Of a stretch of 64,000 nt of DNA, positions 9,661 through 21,019 are shown piece after piece (positions within the stretch are counted from its first letter, which is position 1; every line of letters begins with the position of its first letter). Both the position numbers and the translations under genes were made by a program. Under the pieces are notes generated by a model, which saw nothing but the letters and a program-made list of their open reading frames with translations, did not search any database and was not told where the DNA came from. The stretch spans positions 37,920,970 to 37,984,969 of the forward strand of contig JAVGWX010000011.1 in the NCBI GenBank assembly GCA_036924085.1, in the 5' to 3' direction. This DNA comes from Ariolimax columbianus (lineage: Eukaryota > Mollusca > Gastropoda > Stylommatophora > Arionidae).

Positions 9661-11925
9661 AGATATTTGAGGTCCCATCTTGTTTATGAGGTGTCATTTT
9701 CTCGTCGCCTTTTCTTTCCTAACAGTAGTCCAGGCAATTACTTATGGTTGGGTTGACTGGGGCGTACATATTACGGAATACGAACTCTATACCATTGCCA
9801 TGAATAGCAGACGCTCTACTACCACACCAATGTGAACTAGTGCGTTTGATGAGCTGAAGGGCGCAAGAAAGCAAGACTACTTGAGAAGTTGCAAATGGGT
9901 TAGTGGAAAATATCAATGGTTAAGATTCACTGCTACATCTATTGTTTCAAATTGGTGGCGAATTTCATTTGGTATTTCTTCTTCGTTCATCCTCAGATCA
10001 AGGTCCCGGTTTCTCTTACAAAGGACACCGTTGTTTGTAAGCTGTTTCACCTCCGTACATCTTTTGTTTCATATCTGTCTCGCGAGGCCAGTATTGTTAT
10101 TTTTTCCTGCGTGAGCGTTCAACTTTGCAGGATGTGTTCTACGGTCATAATATGCTCCCCCATGGAAACTTGTCATCTGTCCCAATCCTCATTTTGTTGT
10201 AAAGATGACTCTCGAATCTGTTTTACCCAGTTATCAGTCTGAAGATGATGACTTGCTCTTCTCTAGTTAAGTTAAAGTAGCTGTCTTCTTTTCGGAAGTC
10301 GGAGTGTTGATCAGCCCATTTTACCTTGTGATTTTATGTGATACTCTGGTCTGTTTGTGGGGATTCTCCTCTACAATTTGCTAGTTTGTCTGCAGCTTCA
10401 TTGCCTTCAATATTGCAGTGGGATGGGATCAACTGTATGACTAACCTTGGGTGTTCTGCTGAGCGCTGTGTCAGGGAGAACATACATTGCTAGAGATCTT
10501 CATCGTTGTGATGTTTTAGCGCTGCTACTATGTTTTCTTGTTGGATATCTTTATCTTGGATTACACGCTCAGCTGCGGCCTTCAGTGCCTCTGCTTCTGC
10601 ACGGATGTTATTGGAGTATGTTCCCGTTGTAAATACTCGATTTTTTTTTCTCCATTCCTTAGTCTGTAATAGATCCCTCCACCTCCATTGGATGTGACTT
10701 TGTTAAATGAGCCATCTGTATATATGTTTCTGGTGGGTATACTCTCCAAAGATATTCTTCTGTGATAAATTTCCTTTCTAAATCTGTCTGAGTTATCGTT
10801 TTCCCTATTCCCTCTATGGTTTCTACCATCTCAGGGGACTTGAGGTTTTTCCATGGTGGGATTTTGGATGTTTATTTTAGATCTCTAACCTCTGCCTGGT
10901 TTATAATTTGGTCTGCTCATGCAAGTTCTTTTGTTTTTGAAATGAAATGGTTTTTTCTTTAATATCCCTCTTCCCATGCTATTTATCCTGTCATATATTG
11001 TATAACCAGACATTCGTTTGAACTTCTCCCCCTGCTGGAGTGTTTTTTTGGTCTCTGCGCTTCTCCATACTTCCAATTTGTGTGATGTTCTCCATTGCAT
11101 TTATTAGTGTTGTTCTCATAGCTACAGTGATATTACGTATATCTTGGTTTTAGGTTGTATTTATTTTATTTAAGTTATTCTTTGTTGCTGTGGTCCATGC
11201 TGTTATCCCGTATTCTAGCACTGGTCTCACATAACCTGTGTACAGTTTCTTTAGGGTGCCCGTGTCCGCTCCCCATGTTGAGCCTGATATCTTCCTCATT
11301 ATCGCCATTCTGGTCTTAGCTTTGTTGGTGGCTTCTTATATCTGGTTTTTTCCATGTCAACCTTGGGTCCATTGTTATTTCCAGATAAGTTGGACTTTTG
11401 TCAAGGGGGAGAGTCTGGCCATTTACTTTCAGGATCACTTCTTGGGACTTGGGAGATAAAGAGACGTGGTTTTGGTTTTGCTAATAGCGATTGGCCTTTT
11501 TTGTGTCCATGTCTCTATTTTATTTAGGGCCTCCTGCATTTGGTTTCCAGCTACAGGTGTAGACTCTTCGGATGTCCATAGTGTCAGGTTATCTGCATAT
11601 AGTGCACTGTGTACTCTTTTAGAGATTTCTGTGATTATATCATTGATATATATGAGGAACAGCATGGGTGAGAGTATTCCACCTTGTGGAACTCCTTGTT
11701 CCATTTTCATCTTTTTGCAGATGTTCTTGGAGTTAGACCATTGCTGTCCTGTTTTCTAGGTAATCACTGATCCACTTGTACATGTTGTTGGTTACACCCA
11801 TTTGCAGTAGTTTGAGTTTTAACCCGCTCTTCCATATTCTATCAAATGCTTTTTCTAGGTCTATCCAGACTGCCAGTGTTTTTTTTTCTTTATTGAAATG
11901 CATCTTCTAAATCCTGCAAGATATA

Positions 11926-13246
11926 CAAGGGGCTTGTCATAAGTCTTTACCCTGACCATGAAAGAGTAGGAGGAGAAAGTAGACATTTGGCGGCAAATAT
12001 GTAGCTCATTCAATGTGTACTTTACTTGAGAAGTATAAATTTCCCTCCTCGACGGGTTTACCCGGTATAGTGCCTGGAGCAACACACTTTATTGACTAGA
12101 TCTGCTAGTCTAACGGTTTGTCAGAGCAATGGAGAAATCAGAGGCCAGAACTGTGATTACATTCTCGATGTTGCAGGGAAAAACACCTACAGAAATACAC
12201 AGGGAGATGTAACCAGTGTTTGAGGAATTCTGTTCTTCGTATGTTTCTGTAAAAAACTTGTGTAGGCAGTTTAAATGTGGCCGTTCTCATATTGCTGAAC
12301 TTCCAAGATCAGGAAGACCATCCTCAAAGTGCAGAGATGAAAGTGCTGGAAGAGTGAAGAAAATCATTGACCAGGATAAAAAAATTACAATTGCAGAAAT
12401 ATCTAGGTCAGCAAAACTGAATGATTGTACAGTTTTTATAATTTTACACAACAGACTGAACATGAGAAAAGTGTGTGCCCGCTGGGTCCCGCGTCTGCTG
12501 ACATGTGAACAGAAACAAACGAGGGTTGATTGCTGTGGCCAGTTGCTCAAAATGTGTCGGTCGAAAAACATGTTGCCGACCATGTTGGCTGTAGATGAGA
12601 CATGGGTTCACCATTATTACTCAGAATTGAAAATTTCCAACATGCAGTGGAAAACCCCGGGCTCATCAACGCATGTCAAGCCAAGAGCACATAACTCTGC
12701 AAGAAAAGTGACGCTGACTGTTTCTTGGGACGTCAAAGGGGTCGCATTGAAAGATTGATTACCTGCCTCATGGCAACGCGGTTAATGGGTATGAGGATCT
12801 CCGTACCAACGTAAGAAAGACTGTGACCAGAAAACGAGGGATAGCGCACACTCAAATGTTGCCTTTGCTTAAAGACAACGTGCCTTCACATAAAGCAAGA
12901 CTTATGCTGCAAACAGGCAACAATTTGAACATTGAAATTCTTCCACACCTACCATATTCTCCGAATTTAGCTCCATCAGACTTTTTTTCTTTTCCCAAAA
13001 CTTAAAAACACAGCTGAAATAATTTTGACAGTGACGAAGATGTTATACTGGCTTGTGATTTCTGGTTTAGTTCGAAGAAAAAAAGGTTATTTTATTCTGA
13101 AGGTCTTTTCAATGTCACGCAGAGATGACAGAAATGTATAAATTCAGGTGGTAGCTACATTGAGGAGAAATAAGCACTGTGTTAAATTTCAACTTTCTCC
13201 TCCTACTCCTTAATGGTCAGGGTAAAGACTTTTGATAAGTTCCTTG
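11926..13246 (+). mobile_element. Mariner transposon A, copy 1, inserted in the I-like LINE
   Basis: 1321 bp between TA duplications. The terminal inverted repeats begin CAAGGGGCTTGTCATAAG on the left and CAAGGAACTTATCAAAAG on the right, both followed by TCTTTACCCTGACCAT. It interrupts the LINE's RT frame between RNRSTKDNVIY and the LA(Q)DIEDAF segment. The second copy of this family is at 36024-37313. Confidence 0.93.
12129..13005 (+). pseudogene. Mariner transposase (copy 1), broken
   Basis: From ATG 12129: MEKSEARTVITFSMLQGKTP, one stop after EIHREM, then the helix-turn-helix region (YVSVKNLCRQF...ELPRSGRPSS) and the catalytic part. Seen: VDETWVHHY (first Asp), LLKDNVPSH (second Asp) and LPYSPNLAPSDFF (third Asp), with the 34-residue spacing of mariner DD34D. 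A frameshift near 12757 and the early stop inactivate it. About 290 codons, slightly shorter than the usual ~345. Confidence 0.88.
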
Positions 13247-14960
13247 TATATCACATTATCTTTGGTCGATCTGTTTCTACGAAAATTGCTTGCTTGGGCA
13301 TAAGTAAAATCTTTGATTCCATATGCCAGGTTATTCTAGTGTTAACTATTCGTTCCATTTTTTTCCCTACACAGCTGAGTAGACTGATAGGTCTACTGCC
13401 TGGCTTCATGTTGTCCTTCGCATGTTTAAGGATGGGGATAGTCCTTGCCTCCATCCACACTGTGGGGACAGTTCTTTGTATCCAGCTTGCATTAAAGACG
13501 TGTAGTAGTTTGTTCTTTGCTACTTCTCCCATGTTAGAGAGCATTTCATTAGTGATACCATCCTTTCCTGTGGCTTTTCTCTTCTTGAGTTTACTAATGG
13601 CTGACTCCAATTCTGTCTTGGTGATATTTACTATCAGATGTTCCTCAGGTACTCGCATTGAGTGCTCCATGTGTTTTATTTCTTTCTTAATATACATTTT
13701 TATGTCTGCTGAGATTTTGTTTCTACTTGTTTCTGCATACTTTTGGATTAGAACATCCGCTGCTTTTTTCACAGTTAGTACCTTTCATTTATTTTCAATC
13801 GCAATTGTTGGCTTATAGCTGTTTTCGTCACTCAAGGCTTTGCTAGCTTCCAGAGCTTCTTGCTCTGTCTCTATCAAAGTTGAGTGTTTCTGTATGCTCG
13901 TGCCAGCTTTTCCTGCATGCTTGGTTGACTGTTTTCCTATATCTTGCAGCAGCTGCCTTGAGTGCGGTGTTCCTTTCTTGATTTTGGCCAGTTTTCGCTC
14001 TTTCTCTTGCCTCTTTTAGCTGAAGTTCCATCTGTTGCACTTCAGGTGACCAATACGGTTTGTAATTTATTCTGGGACCTCTTGGGAGGTTCCCCATTGC
14101 TGCCTTCAGAAGACACTGGTTGCATTTTCCCACCATCTTGCCTACTTTCTTGTGGTGACTGGCAGGAAAGATGTGTACTATTGGCAAACTTCTGCCAGTC
14201 TGCTCTCGTATAGTTCCACCTGGGCAATGGCTTGTGGTCTGATGGAATGTTTCCCAGGTTTATTTATAAGTTTGATGGGTCTATGGTCACTTTCTGCAAG
14301 AGGTGCGAGTACTGTTCTTGTGGGTGTTTGGCTTAGGTCGCAGGTGGTAAATGCAAGGTCAGGGGGTGATGTTGGTTTCTATCGCCTTGAATAGAACGTG
14401 GGAGGGTCATCTAGGATGCTGCTCAGATAGAGGTTGTTGTCAATCTCCCATTCCTCTAGTCCGTGTCCCCTTGCGTTGGTCTGTGCGGAACCCCACCTCT
14501 CAGACTGGCTGTTAAAGTCTCCTACCACTATGGTTGACTGGTCCATAATATTCATAACTTCTAGAGCCAGATGTTTTGTTGGCTGGCAGTATGCATTATA
14601 AATTCTTACTGACTGATTCGGTAAGGTAATGTCCACCCTTTTGTTTCGACTTCTCCGTTTGATGGGATTGATATTTTGGAGAGGATAAGCCCAACCCCTT
14701 TATACCTATCCATATCCAGTCTTTGGGTTTCATATCCTCTTATGAATAATCTGTGGTTTGGATTAAGGTGTGTTTCCTGGATGCAGGCAACGTGTATTTG
14801 TTCCTCAAATGGTCTTCTGGAAAAAAAAACGGTTCCTTTTTGTTGTATATGCCTTCAGCGTTCCATTGCAACACCTGCAGAGTTTGAGTGGCAGAGTTTG
14901 AGTGGGCCATATATTAAGGTCTAGGAATGTCTTTCCCTTTGCATTTTTCCTTGTTTGGAC

Positions 14961-15217
14961 TCGCTAGATGATAGTCCTTGATTGTCCTGCCCTCCTGGGT
15001 TGGGCTCGCTAGATGATAGTCCTTGATTGTCCTGCCCTCCTGGGTTGCGAGCTCCTTCTGCTCGATTTTCCTCTCCTAGGTGGTCTGTCTTCATGGACTC
15101 TTAAAACACCACCCGGCTGTTACCATTCTTAGACTGGCCCAAATATACAGTGGCCTGTCCAGCCCCTCTCCAGTGACCTGTCCGATCCCTCTACAGTAAC
15201 CTGTCGGGCATGCGTGG
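14961..15217. repeat. Two short tandem arrays in the LINE 5' region
   Basis: A 45-bp unit (TCGCTAGATGATAGTCCTTG...) is present twice at 14961-15050. A ~23-bp unit (CAGTGACCTGTCCGATCCCT) is present three times at about 15149-15217. Short arrays upstream of the start codon are known in LINE 5' UTRs; whether they act as a promoter is inference. Confidence 0.7.
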
Positions 15218-15329
15218 CTCTGCCAGGAAAATACGTTCCCGCCGAGATAGCTCACTGGGTCACTAGGCACGCAAGAGCCCCCCCCCCTCGCCTCCCCCCT
15301 CCCCCGCACATCAACAAGGTGAGAAGTTT

Positions 15330-15480
15330 GTTCAATTTGTCATTTGTTCAATGCTACATTTACTTGTTTCAAATTGATGACGGGTTTAATTGGTTAAATA
15401 CTTCATCTGCTTGTTTCAAATTTGTAGCAAGTTTAGTTTGTTCAATACGCTATCTCTTTCTTTCAAATTGGTAGCGAGTT
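15330..15480. repeat. Imperfect repeat of about 50-55 bp x 3
   Basis: CTTGTTTCAAATT(G/T)(G/A)TAGC recurs three times. A fourth unit-like piece lies on the other side of the LINE at 9915-9965, so the LINE may have landed inside the array. From 15480 to 16090 I see no gene or known repeat. Confidence 0.6.
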
Positions 15481-16099
15481 ATCCATGTTAAGATATCTTC
15501 TCCAAGTCGACCAAGCTGTAAATATGTACCTGATGAAATCAAGGTAAAATTTCGTAGCCGCCGCAAGAGCACCAGAGTGGCTGCTCTGAGGTCGGCAGAT
15601 TTAGTAACGAAGTCGGTTCTATTAGCACTTTTCAAACTTTGTATAGATTGAAGATCCTTTAAAAAACAATTCAACATTATTTGATTTTCAAATTGAAGTT
15701 CTCGCAAACGGACAACATGTCAGGTTAATATAAAAGCTTGTGAAAACCAGATATAAACGTGGTGCTGATTTCACTCTGAATCCTGATTCATATAAAATGT
15801 GTTAGCGTTGAAAATATGGCTCATAAATCGTTTACAACCAGTAGCTGAGAGGCATGAAATCCACGAGAAAAGCCTTGCTTTATGATCGGAAACTTGACGC
15901 AGGCTACGATGAAGCGAAGCTTTATCAACGTCTCTCAACCAGCGCGTTGCGCATGTCTAAGAAATGTACAGAGGATACATGACAGTTGTGAGAACAGAAA
16001 AGTTTTAGAATCCCTGATGTACAGAAAGTTGTTGAAAGTTAAAATAAGGCAAGGCTGCGGTAGCACTGTGGATATCAAGTGTAAAAAAATACATAAAGT

Positions 16100-16490
16100 G
16101 AAAACAAATATAAATAGGTATGGTTAGATACCGCACCGAGACGAAAACAAAAACGAAACCTACGTTACGACCAAAAGGCCTTCATCAGGGACAACGAACA
16201 AGACGAATTATTAACTAACGAATCATAGAAGAAATAGAAGGATATATAGTCACATTGCAATGTCTCAGTTATGTGTACCCTATTTTTGCCTTTATATGTT
16301 GACATATCACAATCATGTATTCCTCCCTTCTTTTATGATTCGCTAGTTCATTATTCTTGTTGTCCGTTGTCCCCGATGAAGGCGTATTGGTCGTAATGTA
16401 GGTTTCCTTTCTGTTTTCATCTCAGTGTAGTATCTGACCATTCCTATTTATAAATTGTTTCCACTTTATGTTGTTTTTATATCTGAAAGT
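16100..16490. repeat. Inverted repeat with GATGAAGGC / TGGTCGTAA motif
   Basis: The left arm (about 16110-16245, read on minus) and right arm (about 16315-16470, plus) match for roughly 120 bp: TTCGTTGTCCC(T/C)GATGAAGG, TTGGTCGTAA(C/T)GTAGGTTTC, TTTTC(G/A)TCTC(G/A)GTG. The spacer is about 70-100 bp. The core resembles GATGAAGGCC...GGCCGAAAC words found in Penelope-type elements and hammerhead ribozymes, but here GTAA replaces GAAA. Confidence 0.6.
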
Positions 16491-16539
16491 TCTGAAGTAA
16501 TTATCTGCTAACAGGGACGTTACATTCCTAAGTTTTTAG

Positions 16540-16960
16540 ACATAACTGCAACAGGTAAATCAACTGGAGGACAAATTGAGAGGAACCCAGGCCTCCCTTG
16601 AGAGACGCTTGGTCTGAATCACTCTCCAAAACCAAAGTATGCAAAATCTTCACAAATCTGACATACAACGATTGCCCTTGGCAAATAATGCGGCAATGTA
16701 TGCAGGCAAAGCAAAACATAGATGGTCAGGTTACATGTTACGAGGACACGATGGTCGATGGAACACGGCGACAGGAGTCTGGTATCCACCGAAATAATAA
16801 CAGACCACTGAGACAGTTGGTCGTTGGCCAGACTTTCTTGGTGTCCACATCAACATCCGATATGCCTCTGGTGGAATCCTTACCACCCACTGGACTTACT
16901 GGCCCAAAATAGGATCCTCTGGAGACGAAGTTGGGGCCCACAGCTACGTTGAGGAACAAA
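16540..16960 (+). pseudogene. RTE-like LINE C-terminal fragment
   Basis: Frames read KHRWSGYMLRGHDGRWNTAT, then TTETVGRWPDFLGV. This is the GHVLR..D.RW....W.P.....GRPP.RW tail seen after RT in RTE-like elements. A related copy lies at 49745-50260. Frameshifted and missing the RT. Confidence 0.65.
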
Positions 16961-17084
16961 CCATCACAATAAGAGAAATTGTATAAATAAGTATATTAAA
17001 TGATGATCTTACCAAACAATTATTTTGATTATAACTAAAAAAAACAGGGATATTAGTCAAATTAAAGATTTCTGTACAATTTCA

Positions 17085-17540
17085 TACAGTGACATAGAGG
17101 GGATACAAACAGCTGGAAAGGATTCAAAGAAGAACGACAAATCTGATAGTGGGATTCCGGAATTATAGTAGGAAGGAAATAGAAAAACTGGCTTGCAGAG
17201 TCTATAAAGAGAGGAATTCGAGGTGATTAAAGGTTTATAAGGTTATCAAGGGAAAGGATAAATTAGACTATAATATGTTTTTTAAAGTACAGCGAGTTAC
17301 AAGGACAAGAGAGCACAGTTAGAAATTAATTAAAGAAGGGTCCAGATTAGATATTCGGAAATATTATTTTAGTCAGAGAGTGGTGAATGCTTAGAATACA
17401 TTGCGAAATGAAATAGTGGAGGCATGATAAATTAATGCATTAAAAATAGACTGGATGCACATAGTTCGTTTTAGATCAAGTTGGGTAGAAGGAGCTGGCT
17501 ATAGACAGAATCCGCAGAGCCTTCTAAACTAGTAAAAGAT
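17085..17540 (+). pseudogene. CR1-like LINE 3' fragment
   Basis: Nucleotides correspond to the 3' third of the LINE at 30456-32025, read in its sense direction. They cover LERIQ(R)RTT(N)LIVGF, the RL.IR(K)YYF...RVVNA segment, and AAACTAGTAAAAG near the tail. Several frameshifts. Just downstream, 17560-18170 holds only C-rich tracts (18046-18074) and no gene. Confidence 0.75.
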
Positions 17541-18179
17541 TTGTTATAGTTTGCAATTTGGTGTCACCCGTTATGATGGTGTCACCTAGTGTGGTCGGCC
17601 CTCGCCTCACCCCTCCCCTCACCGCTGTTGACGCCACTGACTAACCTTCCTGTAATCTCTTTGTCTTTAAGAAAACCTTGGTCATGAATTCGGACCCTAT
17701 GCCTCGATAGATAGACGCTATAACTTCTATTCCAATCATGTTTGTGGTTTATAGCAGTAATAATAACTTGCTAGTTTATCTGCAACTATCATTATGAATG
17801 CTTACAAGTTTTTTTTTGGGGAGAGACATAGATAAGAAAATCGATTCATGATATCAATAATGCTACCAAAACATATTTGACGGTATACAAGTCAAGTTGT
17901 GCTTGTTGAAACGTACCTTACGTATCTCATGTCAGATAACTCAAGGTCACCTACTTGAAACTTGTCTTGTATGTATTATAAAGTCATCGCAGATTGTGTT
18001 CTAACCGCTGGCGGAGCTCTAAGCTGTGGTGAAGAATTTGTAGGCAACCCCCCCCCCCTCCCCCCCCCCCCCCGCGACACAGCATTCTTATATGGGAAGA
18101 GGATGTAATGTTATGAGCCTGTCACAACGATAATACTACTATTTCTGTTCTCATCCACTTGTGTGTTAGAGGACGTGGG

Positions 18180-18325
18180 AAGGTGTAGGGGAGTGTCTCA
18201 AGGATCGGTATTGGGAAAAGTATTGTTCTTGGCGTATATGTGTCAATTATTTGGACAACGATATCGGTGTCAATGATTGCAAAGTTTGCGGATGACACAA
18301 AACTGTTTTAATGAGAATTTACTGT
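18180..18325 (+). pseudogene. CR1-like LINE RT catalytic fragment
   Basis: Reads GVSQGSVLGKVLF and then, in a shifted frame, AKFADDTK. These are RT motif B and the FADD box. About 145 bp only. Confidence 0.65.
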
Positions 18326-18356
18326 CTGAGTATTCAAATGTCTCATTGGAGGATTA

Positions 18357-18712
18357 AGATGCTGAGCAGTGCATGAGGTGTAGCGGTCAGTACCCAAAGC
18401 TAACTGCTGGCGTCAGGATCAGATACCCAGCGCTGCCACCAAGAACCTTTCTCCGCATCCACGTCGTGATCCTGGATAACAGGCTGCAATGGATCAAACT
18501 GGCTAAGGAGAAGGGATCGAATAGTGAAGGATAACTCGGTACCCAAAATGCCATGATAGTAGGATGTGTTGGACCGAAAGGTGCGAATATCGCAGTCAAG
18601 CTGTAAAATACGGCACAACACATGCCGTTCTCCTGACTACGTCCTGCTACTAGCAAAGCCCTTTTCAGGGTTTGGTAGCGGGAGTTTGAGAACAAACGAA
18701 GAAGAAGAAGAC
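18357..18712 (+). repeat. GAA-tailed SINE-like element
   Basis: A full copy from AAGATGCTGAGCAGTGCATG to GAACAAACGAAGAAGAAGAA, in the same order of blocks as 7568-7915 (GATCCTGGATAACAGGCTGC, GTGTTGGACCGAAAGGTGCG). Confidence 0.72.
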
Positions 18713-18856
18713 TGTTTCTGGGATGTGTTAACTTTTGAAACAAAGCGTCCTGCAGCAATATTATAAAGTTGTACTCTTAAGTGGTGATATCATCATCACG
18801 TGCCGTCTCCGCATCGGAGGTTGATGGTAATAGATTGTCAGCTGCCTCTGTCACGT

Positions 18857-19199
18857 GAAAGGTCGGTACACTCAATCAAACTGTGTCTCGACCACATCTT
18901 CATTTGAAAGGTCGGTACACTCAGTCAAACTGTGTCTCGACCACATCTTCATTTGAAAGGTCGGTGCACTCAGTCAAACTGTGTCTCGACCACATCTTCA
19001 TTTGAAAGGTCGGTACACTCAGTCAAATTGTGTCTCGATAACATCTTCATTTGAAAGGTCGGTGCACTCAGTCAAACTGTGTCTCGATAACATCTTCATT
19101 TGAAAGGCCGGTGCACTCAGTCAAACTGTGTCTCGACCACATCTTCATTTGAAAGGTCGGTGCACTCAGTCAAACTGTGTCTCGACCACATCTTCATTT
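18857..19199 (-). repeat. 49-bp minisatellite x 7, at the end of an RTE-like fragment
   Basis: Unit GAAAGGTCGGTACACTCAGT + CAAACTGTGTCTCGACCACA + TCTTCATTT, starting at 18857, 18906, 18955, 19004, 19053, 19102 and 19151. On minus it continues the frame EIRMDIQNEDVVETQFD of the LINE fragment 19200-19347. Confidence 0.93.
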
Positions 19200-19347
19200 T
19201 GTATGTCCATCCGTATCTCTGCTGCCCTCTGGCTCTTTTGCCCTTCTTCTCTCCAAAAATAATCTCCAGAAGAATAATATTTCTTGACAAGACCAAAATA
19301 TTTTATTTTTCTGCTTTTTATGTCCTTTAGAAGCGTCTTCTCCACTT
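19200..19347 (-). pseudogene. RTE-like LINE C-terminal fragment between two arrays
   Basis: Minus frame VEKTLLKDIKSRKIKYFG, then EEGQKSQRAAEIRMD. KR.LL..IK.RKIKYFGH and the RAAE(DR) motif are standard for the tail of RTE-like proteins. The KKMEKRIEAFNMW piece expected upstream sits beyond the 31-bp array, at about 19645-19690. Confidence 0.75.
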
Positions 19348-19643
19348 GGAGAACATCACTATTTGTGTTCCTATGTTTGGAGAACCTCACTATTTGTGTT
19401 CCTATCTTTGGAGAACCTCACTATTTGTTTTCCTATCTTTGGAGAACCTCACTATTTGTTTTCCTATCTTTGGAGAACCTCACTATTTGTGTTCCTATCT
19501 TTGGAGAACCTCACTATTTGTGTTCCTATCTTTGGAGAACCTCACTATTTGTGTTCCTATCTTTGGAGAACCTCACTATTTGTGTTCCTATCTTTGGAGA
19601 ACCTCACTATTTGTGTTCCTATCTTTGGAGAACCTCACTATTC
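19348..19643 (-). repeat. 31-bp minisatellite, 9.5 units, inside LINE coding sequence
   Basis: Unit GGAGAACCTCACTATTTGTG + TTCCTATCTTT, starting every 31 bp from 19348 to 19627. On minus it encodes a NSEVLQ-like piece that lies between EAFNMW and the KTLLKDIK block. Because 31 is not a multiple of 3, all three plus frames stay open; the open frames are artefacts. Confidence 0.93.
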
Positions 19644-19854
19644 CACATGTTAAAGGCCTCAATTCTCTTCTCCATTTTTTGTCCCGGTTTATACAACGAT
19701 ATAATTATAATTCAATTAGCCGATACAATGTTAATGTAAATGTTTGGAGTTCATTTAGCAGTGATCTCAGAATGTGCAACCAATCAGAACTCTGTTCTTC
19801 TGACTGCTTTTTTGTAATTTCTGCATCATCAACATCGTCATCTGGATAAAGTCT

Positions 19855-20025
19855 TCTTCTTCTTTTGTCCTCTTCTTCTTCTTCTCCTCCTTTTCTCCGT
19901 ATCCTCCGTCATCTTCTTTTTCTTCGTCTTATTCTCCTCCTTCTTCTTCTTTTTCTTCTTCTTCTTCTCCTTCTTCTAGTAGAAGAAGAGGGAGTTTGAG
20001 AACGAACGACAAAGAAGACGAAAAA
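19855..20025. repeat. (CTT)n tract facing a GAA-tail fragment
   Basis: CTT/CTC-rich DNA at 19855-19976 runs into AGAAGAAGAGGGAGTTTGAG and AACGAACGACAAAGAAG. That is the 3' end of the GAA-tailed family in plus orientation, so two tails meet head to head. Confidence 0.65.
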
Positions 20026-20029
20026 ATGA

Positions 20030-21015
20030 CTTATTGGGGACCCATTACCGGCACCTACGCTCACGCGGCGAGCCTAATCTATTGTTACGCCACTGGTACT
20101 AGGGGCAGATGCCACCGACAGAGCTGAAATATGTGTACATGCAAGTTATGAAACAAATTTTTACAAATATTCGACAAAGTGGGAGAAAAAAGACAACAAC
20201 TAGCAAATCCGACACGACCTGATGTTCAGTGCACCGTATCCTTGACCTATATGTCAAACCCATAAAAAAATAATGCATCCGGGATTTCATGCTTTGCTGT
20301 TTGGGCTAAAAGGAGTACGGAGCAACCCCTGCTAATCACCTCCTCGCAGAAAGCCTGTACTAAAGCCTTCTTCGTATTTCTGCAGTTGTGGGTTCTGTCT
20401 CTGATATTCTGTAGGTTGAGTCTGCAATTCAACATTGGGGTCGTTACGCAGATTGTGTCATTTAAAAAAAAAACCGAAAAACCTCCGGTCACTAAAAACT
20501 TGGATTCCCTTACATGATGTTGCTGATCTTTCACAAAGCCACCTTACCTTTCGTCACTGAAACACAGACCTTCCACCATCGTGACTTAATAAATCTCTCA
20601 CAACGCCCCATCTCCTTCCTTTAGATGCAAAGAACAAACACTCTGAACCCCAGATACCATGTCCCAAATCTCCCACAAACTCACTACCCGTCACTTAGTT
20701 ACAACAACTCGGCCACCCTCTCAACATGATGTCCCAAATCTGGCACAGATGTATTCAATATTAAGAGCGGATTATATCTTACTAACTTAGCTTTGTCTGT
20801 TCTACTATAGAAAATACGAGCAAAAGCGCTCTGTTAACAAAGTATTCAAAATCTATGTTGCAATTCATGGACAAGTTGCAGAACATTGCCCTTCGCTTTA
20901 TGTGACAACGGGCCAGCACAAATGTGGAAAACCTTGAGATGTCAAAATGTTGACCTGTTATCGAAGCGTATGATAAAGTAGTAGAATGAATCGGGATCAA
21001 CCCAACATACAACAA
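20030..21015. other. Unassigned DNA
   Basis: Only short minus frames (20099-20534) without recognisable motif. Copies of GATGTCCCAAATCT near 20655 and 20730 hint at a decayed repeat. Confidence 0.4.
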
Positions 21016-21019
21016 TGTT

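Larger units (their letters stand above)
8840..9670 (+). pseudogene. I-like LINE C-terminal fragment expanded by a 36-bp array
   Basis: The left flank (8860-9005) matches the copy at 25930-26090 almost word for word. The frame KIFRIRTEHCRLNAYF leads into the array and leaves it as HRTGLGDTT, CDCGAPKQTPEHILQG, the zinc-knuckle motif. The fragment then continues through CAACGGGCTAGAATGG into a long (GAA)n tail at 9583-9660. RT and most of RNase H are absent. Confidence 0.78.
9970..15100 (-). mobile_element. Near-complete I-like non-LTR retrotransposon, interrupted by mariner
   Basis: The minus-strand ORF2 starts at ATG 14910: MAHSNSATQTLQVLQWNAEG. Domains in order: endonuclease (IHVACIQETHLNPNHR near 14800; VVGDFNSQSERWG near 14520); linker; RT (13772-13251, then 11890-11435 after the mariner), with WIDLEKAFDRIW, GVPQGGILSPMLF and YADNLTLW; RNase H (TDGSFNKVTSNGGG near 10710; IPSHCNIEGNEAADKLA near 10400); a degenerate zinc knuckle near 10130. 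It ends in GAACGAAGAAGAAAT near 9975. Many frameshifts and stops, and the RT box YADD is YADN, so it is dead. The flanks share a loose repeat (9915-9965 and 15330-15480). Confidence 0.88.

Noticed and set aside
9133..9678. Long minus frame with Ser/Phe runs and a 12-residue repeat
   Set aside because: Shadow of the GAA tract and the 36-bp array; the LINE reads on plus.
12216..12758. Active mariner transposase
   Set aside because: An in-frame stop precedes it and a frameshift separates the first Asp from the other two.
19284..19849. Three overlapping plus frames with a regular 'FGEPHYL' repeat
   Set aside because: A 31-bp period keeps all three frames open; the underlying sequence is a minus-strand LINE remnant.
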